A stretch of DNA of 7,998 nt from assembly GCA_003545625.1 (NCBI GenBank), contig DODH01000066.1:1-7998 (forward strand), in the 5' to 3' direction. Of this stretch, positions 1 to 5,505 are shown piece after piece. The notes under the pieces are model-generated. The model was not told the DNA's origin. It did not search any database and worked only from the letters and a program-made list of their open reading frames with translations. The stretch is from Nitrospina sp. (GTDB lineage Bacteria; Nitrospinota; Nitrospinia; Nitrospinales; VA-1). The position numbers and the translations under genes were made by a program. Position 1 is the stretch's first letter; each line of letters begins with the position of its first letter.

Positions 1-80
1 CAATGGACCCCTCTTTTTCAAAGAGGAGCTGGGGTGATTTAGAACCTATCGCGCAATATCCGGGCCAGTGGGCTTCCCGG
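1..80. other. Intergenic edge with a perfect short hairpin
   Basis: This is the region downstream of the MptE-like gene, up to the window edge. It holds a perfect 7-bp inverted repeat, CCTCTTT at 10-16 and AAAGAGG at 20-26, with a 3-base loop. A weaker GC-rich inverted repeat (CCGGG/CCCGG, about 60-80) lies immediately after the stop codon. Neither is followed by a T-run on either strand, so I do not call a classical intrinsic terminator. A 3'-end or mRNA-stabilising role is possible, but this is inference. Confidence 0.4.
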
Positions 81-1004
81 TTAGCGGCGGTTCTTTTTCT
101 TCAGGGCTTTTTTCAAAATCCAGGCAACATTCAACTTGCGGGCGCAATGTTTGAAAATGGTTTCGGTCAAGGGCCGTAGAGAGCAGTGGTCGGTCAATAT
201 CCCGGCTTCACTGCAGTTGACAACCATTAATGGATTCTCCCGTTGCAAATTTGTGAATGCCCAGTCGAACCACTGTTTGGAAACCGCCATGGATTTTAAT
301 GTTCGTAAACTTTGACCGTTGATGTCTGTTTCCAGGACCAACTGGTCTTTCTGTCTATCCATCATGAGCTTCAAGCCTTTGCCTGCGGCATCGCTTCCAT
401 GGCTGTGGGATTTCTTTTTGGGATAAGAAAGATCCTGGCCGATGAATATAATCGGATTGCCTCCGGCTTGAAAGGCCAGGTCATAAGTTACCGATAAAAC
501 TGTTCCGCCTGGTGTCAATATGCCAATGTGGGGAACCATTTTTTGAATTTCAACCAAAGTGGGGATATCCGGTGCGAATTTATTGAAAAAAAGGACATTG
601 TTTTCCCAAAGCTCAAGAACATGGGGATGCACGATAGAAGGAACCACAAGGGTTATTCCTCCCTGCGGAACATTAACGAGAAATCGGGTGATTTCTTCTT
701 GAGGATCCAGGCAAACCACAAAGTCCGGAATGATCCCGTTTTCCATCAATGGATTTAATGCGGCATCACAAGAAATAATGACGGCTTTATTTTGAGCGCG
801 GTGAAGAAAGCGGATATTTTTATCCAGGGATGGCCCGGCACCTACCACAATGCAAGGCAGATCGCGAAATTTGTTTTTAAGGGCAATGACTCCAGGGTTT
901 TGTTGTATGGCATTAAGGTTTGCTTGGAAATTCCGTTGCCAAACTTGGTCGAAGCGGAGAAGGGTGGCTGATTTTACTTCGCGAATTTGTTCATCACGAC
1001 TCAT
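81..1004 (-). CDS. Short MptE-like (DUF115) protein, Maf flagellin-glycosyltransferase related
   Basis: This 307-residue protein has a 6-hydroxymethylpterin-pyrophosphokinase MptE-like (DUF115) core. The visible hallmarks are VVGAGPSLDKN at residues 53-63, a PDFVVCLDPQEE strand at about 93-104, TPGGTVLSV at 164-172 and FIGQDLSYPKKK at 187-198. In bacteria this core occurs in motility-associated factor (Maf) proteins that transfer nonulosonic sugars to flagellin. Full Maf proteins are commonly about twice this length, so this is essentially the core alone. I chose the ATG at 1004 (MSRDEQ). An in-frame TTG at 1040 would add 12 residues that look non-coding, but the ribosome site before the ATG is weak (TTAGG), so the start is not certain. 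The gene follows the hook operon terminator on the same strand, which suggests its own promoter or read-through. A flagellin sugar-transfer role is inferred from family and neighbourhood; no flagellin gene is present here. Confidence 0.82.
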   Translation of the reverse strand: MSRDEQIREVKSATLLRFDQVWQRNFQANLNAIQQNPGVIALKNKFRDLPCIVVGAGPSLDKNIRFLHRAQNKAVIISCDAALNPLMENGIIPDFVVCLDPQEEITRFLVNVPQGGITLVVPSIVHPHVLELWENNVLFFNKFAPDIPTLVEIQKMVPHIGILTPGGTVLSVTYDLAFQAGGNPIIFIGQDLSYPKKKSHSHGSDAAGKGLKLMMDRQKDQLVLETDINGQSLRTLKSMAVSKQWFDWAFTNLQRENPLMVVNCSEAGILTDHCSLRPLTETIFKHCARKLNVAWILKKALKKKNRR

Positions 1005-1050
1005 GAGCCTAATGTAACAAAGTCTGGGTTCTACAGGCAAGTATGCGTCG

Positions 1051-1084
1051 CAAAAAAAAGACCCGGACTAAAAGCCCGGGTCTT
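1051..1084 (-). terminator. Intrinsic terminator after the hook operon
   Basis: A 9-bp perfect stem (AAGACCCGG at 1058-1066 with CCGGGTCTT at 1076-1084) has a 9-base loop. Read on the minus strand, it is followed immediately by a run of T residues. It starts about 25 bases after the flgE stop codon, so it most likely ends the fliK-flgD-flgE transcript. There is no T-run in the plus direction, so it should act on the minus strand only. Confidence 0.9.
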
Positions 1085-1109
1085 GAAGAGATCAAATCAA
1101 TTGTGAATA

Positions 1110-2357
1110 TTACCGTACCAGATTCACGGACTCCGTAAGCAAGTCATCGATAGTGGTGATGATTCTGGAGCTGGCTTGAAAGGCCTGCTGGGTTTGAATC
1201 ATGGTGATGAACTGTTCTGCCAGGTCCACGTTGGAAAGCTCCAGCGACTGGCCGACAATCGCCCCAAACCCACCTGTCCGAGCGAGTCCCAATACCCCTT
1301 GCCCGGATTCCTCGGACTCTGAAAACAGGTTCGAACCCTGCCGGGTCAACCCGGAAGGAGCGAGAAAGTCCGCTAGGGTAACCTGGTACAGGTCGTCCGT
1401 TTGTCCGTTATTGAACAAACCCGCGATGACACCTTTGTCACTGACTGTCAAGCCAGTAAGGGTCCCTGTAGTAAACCCGTCCTGAACCAGTGAGTTGTTA
1501 TTGGATTCTGCGGCGAATCCTGTCAACTTGCCGTTAGTGGCGGTGCCAGCGGCGTTGGCCAGATCCCATGACAGGGTCTGGGTGGCGGCCGGGGTGCTGG
1601 CAGAAGAAAAATCGATAACTATGCTTTGGTCTGCCACAGCGGCTCCTCCGACCAGGCTCAATTGCCCGGAGGTGTCAAAGGTGACGGATCCGGATGCGCC
1701 CGAGGTTACAGTGCCTTCAGAAGTACTGATGGCATAAGTCCATTGATTTGCATTGGCGACTTTGGTGAACTGGGCGCTGAGGGTAACCTGGTTGCCCACC
1801 GAGTTGAAAATGGTGATGGGTGAAGTGAATGTAGTAGCGGCTGTGGAGGAGGCATCGAGATTAGCTCCCAGCGTAAACGTGGTGGTGGCCTGCGGCTGGG
1901 ATTGCACTCCGGCAAGGTCAATGTCTGAAACACTAGTGGAAACGGTGTCATTGGTGATCTGCTGGCCCTGTAAAATTTCACCGGTGATGGCCTGAACCAA
2001 TCCGTTTTGATTTAATCTGAATTGACCGGCACGAGTAAAAAAGGTCCCGGTGGTATTGGTGGGGCTGACCACAAAGAAACCGGAACCGTCAAGAGCCAGA
2101 TCCAAAGCATTTGAGGAAGACTCAAACGAACCTTGGCTGAATTGTTTAATAGTTCCCTGCAATTGCGAGCCGCGGCCCAACTGGCTGGTTGTAGATCCGT
2201 TGGTTAGAATGGTGCTGAAAATATCACTGAATACGGCTTTACTAGATTTAAAGCCTACCGTGTTGACATTGGAAATGTTGTCACCAATGATTTCCATGGC
2301 CTGAGCATTTGCTGCCAGCCCGGTGACCCCGGTGAATAATGAACTGATTAAAGACAT
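1110..2357 (-). CDS. flgE: Flagellar hook protein FlgE
   Basis: This is a 415-residue structural protein of the hook, the curved joint between rod and filament; E. coli FlgE is about 400 residues. The N-terminal flagellar rod/hook motif is clear: SLFTGVTGLAANAQAM, then DNISNVNTVGFKSS, within about residues 5-40. The C-terminal domain (375-415) starts SNVDLAEQFITMIQTQQAFQ and ends in a heptad-like helix, TTIDDLLTESVNLVR. These two ends pack as coiled coils in hook and rod proteins. The middle, about 100-330, is Thr/Ser/Gly-rich and has few charged residues, as expected for the variable exposed domains. FlgF and FlgG rod proteins share both ends but are much shorter (about 250-260), so FlgE is the better call. 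The gene begins 30 bases after flgD with a strong AAGGAGA ribosome site 7 bases before ATG, fitting high expression, and is followed by a strong terminator. Confidence 0.95.
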   Translation of the reverse strand: MSLISSLFTGVTGLAANAQAMEIIGDNISNVNTVGFKSSKAVFSDIFSTILTNGSTTSQLGRGSQLQGTIKQFSQGSFESSSNALDLALDGSGFFVVSPTNTTGTFFTRAGQFRLNQNGLVQAITGEILQGQQITNDTVSTSVSDIDLAGVQSQPQATTTFTLGANLDASSTAATTFTSPITIFNSVGNQVTLSAQFTKVANANQWTYAISTSEGTVTSGASGSVTFDTSGQLSLVGGAAVADQSIVIDFSSASTPAATQTLSWDLANAAGTATNGKLTGFAAESNNNSLVQDGFTTGTLTGLTVSDKGVIAGLFNNGQTDDLYQVTLADFLAPSGLTRQGSNLFSESEESGQGVLGLARTGGFGAIVGQSLELSNVDLAEQFITMIQTQQAFQASSRIITTIDDLLTESVNLVR

Positions 2358-2387
2358 GAGTGATCTCCTTTTTCTGTTACGGCTTAA

Positions 2388-3044
2388 TTAAATGCTTACT
2401 TTTGATATTTCGTTTATAGCGAGTTTTTGCCCATTAACGATGGCATAGGCCTGCCCATCTTCAAAGACGACATCGGTTACCAGACCGGCGGTGAACGTTT
2501 CCGCTGGCACGAAATTGCCAGTAGAATCTGAAGCAGTGATTTTGAAAGTATAGTTACTGGCAGGAAGCAATGCGCCGGAAGCATCCGTGCCGCTCCACAC
2601 AAATTCATGTAACCCTGAGTTTTGAGCGCCAAGGTTGACGGTGGAGACTTTGATGCCGGTGCTGTCAAAAATGTCGATGGTCACATCGGTGGCGTCGCTA
2701 TTGAGCGAATAGCTCAACGTTTCTGCCTCGCCGGATTTAAAGTCGACCGTATTACCGGGTGCGTCTACGGTTTTACCAATCAGGGCAAGGGCCGAGGAAT
2801 TGCTCAAGGCTAGGTCGAAAGCCTGGCTGATTTCCAGGTTATCGTTCACGTTGGTCAACTGCTCAAGACTGCTGAACTGTGCCAGTTGAGAGGCAAATTC
2901 CTGGCCTTCCATTGGGGCAAGTGGGTCCTGGGCCTGCAATTGCGCAACCAGGATTTTAAGGAAATCATCTTTTCCCAGAGTACTGTCTCCAGACGCGGTG
3001 ATGCCTTCTGTAGTAGTGGTCGGTGAAATCGGATTGAAAATCAT
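2388..3044 (-). CDS. flgD: Flagellar hook assembly scaffold/capping protein FlgD
   Basis: This is a 218-residue protein that caps the growing hook and is needed for FlgE subunits to polymerise at its tip; it is discarded when the hook is complete. The conserved N-terminal block is plain at about residues 24-70: LGKDDFLKILVAQLQ, then QDPLAPMEGQEFASQLAQFSSLEQL. The second half (about 95-195) has the strand pattern of the FlgD Ig-like region, including GLHEFVWSGTDASG and a following NYTFKITAS strand. Length matches the family (about 220). There is no signal peptide, as expected for a substrate of the flagellar type III exporter. It lies 49 bases after fliK and 30 before flgE in one transcription unit. 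An AGGA-type ribosome site lies 9-13 bases before the ATG. Confidence 0.95.
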   Translation of the reverse strand: MIFNPISPTTTTEGITASGDSTLGKDDFLKILVAQLQAQDPLAPMEGQEFASQLAQFSSLEQLTNVNDNLEISQAFDLALSNSSALALIGKTVDAPGNTVDFKSGEAETLSYSLNSDATDVTIDIFDSTGIKVSTVNLGAQNSGLHEFVWSGTDASGALLPASNYTFKITASDSTGNFVPAETFTAGLVTDVVFEDGQAYAIVNGQKLAINEISKVSI

Positions 3045-3093
3045 AATATTGTTGTCCTGATAAAATAATGATGAGTGATTATTTTATAATCCA

Positions 3094-4689
3094 CTAAGCA
3101 ATGACGCTGATAGATTGGTTGTCTCCAAAAAATAAGGAAACCATGCCGGTTTCCGGGTTATCGTCCGTGTCATTGGAAGCCGTCTTCTCAAACAACGAGG
3201 TATTGTTTTCTTCATCCAAAGATTCTCCTGATGGGTGTTGATGGCCCGATTCCCCGCCAACCGTGACGGTGAAGCTGCCCAACTTTAAACCCTGTTCGCC
3301 CATAGCATCACGTAATTGATTAAAGTTATTTTCGATGACCTGCTTTACGGCTTGATTTTCTGCCACAATCACAGTTCTTACCGTATCTCCGGAAGTGATG
3401 ATTTTCATCCTTACTGTTCCCAGAGATGGCGGATCCAGCTTGATATGGACCTCATTCTGCGCCCCAATGGTGCGAACGGTCATCTTGTTGGCAATCTGGT
3501 TGATAATTTTTGCTTCCGTAGCTCCGCGGGCCAAGAGGTTCTCAGGTAAAATTGGTTTGCTCGACTCCGCTGCTTTTACAGCGGTGTTGGCGGCGACGGT
3601 TGGAGATTGAATTTGTAGGTCGGGACCTGTCTTGGCAGTTTCCAGACCTTTATAGCCTTTGCCATCAGTAAAACTTTCTGTTTGGAGGATGTTTGCTTTG
3701 GCGTTTTTACCGCTCAGCAATTCGCCGAGATTGGAGGTTTTGGCGCCCTTTTCGTTCACCGGTTCCTGTGTGGTGATCCTTGTAGCTTCATTTTGTTTTG
3801 CAGTTTCGGTGAGCTTGTCCAGTGAGGCGGAACGATCGGTTTTTCCCGTTCCTTTCGCGGTATCCGATCTTTTCGTGGTGTCCTTTAATTTCGCGGTATC
3901 TTTTAATTGGGTTAAGAAATCTGGTCCCTCATCATTTTCAGCCTGGCTATTATAAAGAACAGAATTTTTTATGATCGCTTCATCAGGCCGGTTGGTTTGG
4001 GAATCTAATTTAGCCTGAAGGTTGGCGTTTTTATCGAGTCCTTTTTGGGCGGAAGCATTTTGAAGGGACTGTAAATGATTCAAGAAGTTTTTTACTTCTG
4101 CGTCCGACAATCCGGCCTGCTTCAGCAGGTTAACCGCCTCCCCTTGATTCTGCTGAATTCTCGCTATAAGGTCAGAGGCATTGGTTCCACCGCCCGAGTC
4201 CTTCGGGTTTAAATTTAGAGCCTGGGTCAGCGACTGGAGCAAGGCATCGATATCCGCATCGCCATTCAAGCCGAGCAGACCCAGCAAAGCTTCAAACTGG
4301 GCTTGATTGATATCCAGTTCTTGCAATTGAGTCGCCAGAACTTCGGTATCTTCTATTAATGAATCTTTGGTCACGGTATTTTCAATCGGTGAATCTTTGG
4401 TTACGGTTTCAGGAGCTGATTGGGACTCGTTTTCTTTTGCTGCCGATACTTCCTGATTATTCGAGTTGTCCTCCGTGCGCGTCTTGGCTTTGGGTTGGGT
4501 TTTTTCGGCCTGAGTATTATTCTGGTTTTGTGGAGAATCTTCTTTGGATGGTTTTTGAGCCGTGTCCACCTTGTGTACGGCAGTGTCCATAAAATCTTTA
4601 AAGCCGTTATCATTCGCCTGGTCCTGGGTAGGAGCAGTGGGTTCTACCGGGGCTTTGACGGCGAATAGGGCTAACGCGTTAGCGGGCAT
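3094..4689 (-). CDS. fliK: Flagellar hook-length control protein FliK
   Basis: This 531-residue protein is called by its C-terminal FliK domain (about 385-480). It has HIKLDPPSLGTVRMKI (415-430), then VRTVIVAENQAVKQVIENN and QLRDAMGEQGLKLGSFTV, the conserved pattern of the part that contacts the export gate protein FlhB. The rest is a low-complexity, Gln/Asn/Lys/Thr-rich secreted ruler (1-380) with little expected conservation. That region contains a helical segment at about 115-215 and internal repeats (TVTKDS twice at 95-114; KDTAK/KDTTK/SDTAK at 263-279). In the family, the N-terminal part sets hook length and the C-terminal part switches export from hook to filament subunits. At 531 it is somewhat longer than enteric FliK (about 400), which could mean a longer hook. 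It is the first gene of the operon, behind a sigma-54-type promoter. The ribosome site is weak (GGACC). Confidence 0.93.
   Translation of the reverse strand: MPANALALFAVKAPVEPTAPTQDQANDNGFKDFMDTAVHKVDTAQKPSKEDSPQNQNNTQAEKTQPKAKTRTEDNSNNQEVSAAKENESQSAPETVTKDSPIENTVTKDSLIEDTEVLATQLQELDINQAQFEALLGLLGLNGDADIDALLQSLTQALNLNPKDSGGGTNASDLIARIQQNQGEAVNLLKQAGLSDAEVKNFLNHLQSLQNASAQKGLDKNANLQAKLDSQTNRPDEAIIKNSVLYNSQAENDEGPDFLTQLKDTAKLKDTTKRSDTAKGTGKTDRSASLDKLTETAKQNEATRITTQEPVNEKGAKTSNLGELLSGKNAKANILQTESFTDGKGYKGLETAKTGPDLQIQSPTVAANTAVKAAESSKPILPENLLARGATEAKIINQIANKMTVRTIGAQNEVHIKLDPPSLGTVRMKIITSGDTVRTVIVAENQAVKQVIENNFNQLRDAMGEQGLKLGSFTVTVGGESGHQHPSGESLDEENNTSLFEKTASNDTDDNPETGMVSLFFGDNQSISVIA
4348..4407 (-). 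repeat. 30-bp tandem duplication inside fliK
   Basis: Two adjacent 30-base units (4348-4377 and 4378-4407) match at 24 of 30 positions. They encode TVTKDSPIEN and TVTKDSLIED in frame (residues 95-114). This is an in-frame expansion of the flexible ruler region, which tolerates length change. Confidence 0.85.
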
Positions 4690-4737
4690 TTAAAAGGTCC
4701 GATTAATTATAAATAAAGTTCATCCACCTATCTCTTG

Positions 4738-4753
4738 AGCAAAACCGATGCCA
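4738..4753 (-). promoter_or_regulatory. Sigma-54 (-24/-12) promoter of the fliK-flgD-flgE operon
   Basis: Read on the minus strand the site is TGGCATCGGTTTTGCT, against the consensus TGGCAC-N5-TTGCW. The invariant GG (4752-4751) and GC (4740-4739) are separated by exactly 10 bases, as sigma-54 requires. Transcription would start near 4728, giving a leader of about 40 bases to the fliK ATG. Many polarly flagellated bacteria drive their hook genes with sigma-54 and a FleQ/FlgR/FlrC-type activator; that such an activator acts here is inference. No activator gene or clear enhancer is visible. Confidence 0.8.
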
Positions 4754-4934
4754 AAAACCGATATGAGTTCCCAATGGGTTTATGTATATAGGTTTACCCG
4801 TTTGAAGGCAGGGGGAATCCAGCCCTCATGACCCGGAAAAATCTGCCTCTGGGAGAAAAAAAATCCTGGTTTTTCAGTTGTGGTTTCTAACTTTGACCGG
4901 GCAAAACCGTTTCTATCTCGACATTTTGCCTAAG

Positions 4935-4948
4935 TAACAACTTTGTTA
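4935..4948. promoter_or_regulatory. Perfect 6+2+6 palindrome, possible operator
   Basis: TAACAA-CT-TTGTTA is a perfect inverted repeat in the divergent intergenic region, about 185 bases upstream of the predicted hook operon start site and about 110 bases before the plus-strand remnant. It is the size and symmetry of a dimeric regulator site, but I do not recognise the regulator. Chance is possible in AT-rich DNA. Confidence 0.25.
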
Positions 4949-5055
4949 AGATTTACAATGGGTAGCTAGATGCACTTTTAAAATGGTCCGTTTGGGTGTA
5001 AAATTAGGTTTTACAATTCGTTAAAACATTATGGTTTCTCAAGAAAAAATATTTC

Positions 5056-5106
5056 ATGGCCATCCGTCAAAAACTTAAATTAGGTGATGTTCTGGTGAAA
5101 GCCGGG
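5056..5106 (+). pseudogene. 5' remnant of a PilB/GspE-like type IV pilus/type II secretion ATPase
   Basis: The ATG at 5056 opens MAIRQKLKLGDVLVKAG, which resembles the start of the N-terminal domain of PilB/GspE family assembly ATPases (typically LGxxLVxAG followed by LITxEQL). The similarity stops after 17 codons, at 5106. The frame then runs through unrelated sequence in the wrong frame of the adjoining phosphatase gene and ends at TGA 5182-5184. None of the ATPase (Walker A/B) region remains, so this cannot be functional. The match is short, so the identification is moderate. What makes it persuasive is that the match ends exactly at the junction with another gene fragment. Confidence 0.55.
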
Positions 5107-5116
5107 GAAAGCAGGA
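5097..5116 (+). repeat. Adjacent 10-bp imperfect direct repeats at the gene-fragment junction
   Basis: GAAAGCCGGG (5097-5106) is followed directly by GAAAGCAGGA (5107-5116), with 8 of 10 bases identical. The first copy belongs to the PilB-like reading frame (VKAG) and the second to the SpoIIE-like frame (KAGG). This is the expected footprint of a deletion between short homologous sequences in two formerly separate genes. Confidence 0.7.
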
Positions 5117-5392
5117 GGAATCCCTTTGGGGATTACAGAAAATGCCTCCTATACAGAGGAAGAAGTTCAGCTTTTATCCGGTGATGTGGTTTTCCTGTAT
5201 TCTGATGGAGTGGTGGAGCCGATGAATAATCAAAAAGAACATTTCGGCATGGACAGGCTACGATCGATGATTGTTGAATCAAACGGAACGCCGGAAGGGG
5301 TTCTGGAAAAAGTCGAGAATGCCATACAGACTTTTACCCACAATGCACCGCAATTCGATGACATGACCTTCCTGGTGTTCAAGGTTCTTTAG
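5107..5392 (+). pseudogene. 3' remnant of a SpoIIE-type PP2C serine phosphatase
   Basis: The open frame carries the last third of a SpoIIE/RsbU-type phosphatase domain. It shows KAGGIPLGI at the left edge, VQLLSGDVVFLYSDGVVEPMN with the metal-binding Asp of the SDG motif, EHFGMDRL, and FDDMTFLVFKVL with the terminal Asp-Asp pair. The frame is blocked by a TGA at 5096-5098, just before the domain begins. The N-terminal half, with the first metal-binding Asp residues and any sensor or response-regulator domain, is absent, so phosphatase activity is not expected. Family members reverse anti-anti-sigma phosphorylation in partner-switching pathways. A TTG at 5126 preceded by AGGAGG could still yield an 88-residue product. 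No second fragment of either parent gene is in the window. Confidence 0.8.
5113..5128 (+). promoter_or_regulatory. Strong ribosome-binding sequence before a TTG start in the phosphatase remnant
   Basis: AGGAGG at 5113-5118 is followed by 7 bases and then TTG (5126-5128), in frame with the SpoIIE-like remnant. In an intact gene this DNA would encode Gly-Gly-Ile-Pro, so the match is probably accidental. After the deletion it could nevertheless start translation of the leftover domain. Confidence 0.35.
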
Positions 5393-5398
5393 CGGCCG

Positions 5399-5503
5399 GG
5401 ATACTTTTCCTAAACCTTCGTGCCCCAAGGGGTAGAACCGACGAAGGCGTAGTATTCTCCCAAAGCTTTAGTGTCCCCGCAGGGGTATGACTGCAATAGC
5501 TTT
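5399..5503. repeat. Pair of related hairpins between convergent genes
   Basis: Two nested inverted repeats sit back to back. The first pairs ATACT (5401-5405) with AGTAT (5451-5455), CCTTCGT (5415-5421) with ACGAAGG (5441-5447), and CCCC with GGGG around an AA centre. The second pairs AAAGCT (5462-5467) with AGCTTT (5498-5503), then AGT with ACT and CCCC with GGGG around GCA. The two cores are offset by 52 bases. Their flanks also align in direct orientation (a pyrimidine-rich CC-AAA-CTT left arm, GGGGTA-GA-C right arm), so they look like diverged copies of one unit. The block lies 2 bases after the symporter stop and just after the phosphatase stop. This is a typical place for REP-like repeats or bidirectional terminators; strong T-runs are lacking. 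Confidence 0.6.
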
Positions 5504-5505
5504 AT

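Larger units (their letters stand above)
4690..5055. other. 366-bp divergent intergenic region between fliK and the pilB-like remnant
   Basis: I find no convincing gene here on either strand; all frames are soon interrupted. It holds the sigma-54-type site for the hook operon near its left end, a 14-bp palindrome at 4935-4948 and AT-rich stretches near the right end that could have been the promoter region of the lost plus-strand gene. A TAAAAT-like -10 at 4999-5004 has no good -35 partner, so I do not call it a promoter. Confidence 0.6.

Noticed and set aside
1..30. Hairpin at the left edge as an intrinsic terminator
   Set aside because: The stem is perfect, but no T-run follows it on either strand.
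1201..2304. Several plus-strand open frames of 65-94 codons opposite flgE
   Set aside because: They mirror the flgE reading frame, have no recognisable protein character and no ribosome sites. flgE is unambiguous on the other strand.
4980..4990. AAATGGTCC words recurring near 4981 and 7930
   Set aside because: Short AT-rich matches with different flanks; likely chance.
4999..5004. TAAAAT as a -10 box for the pilB-like remnant
   Set aside because: No acceptable -35 at normal spacing, and the gene is broken in any case.
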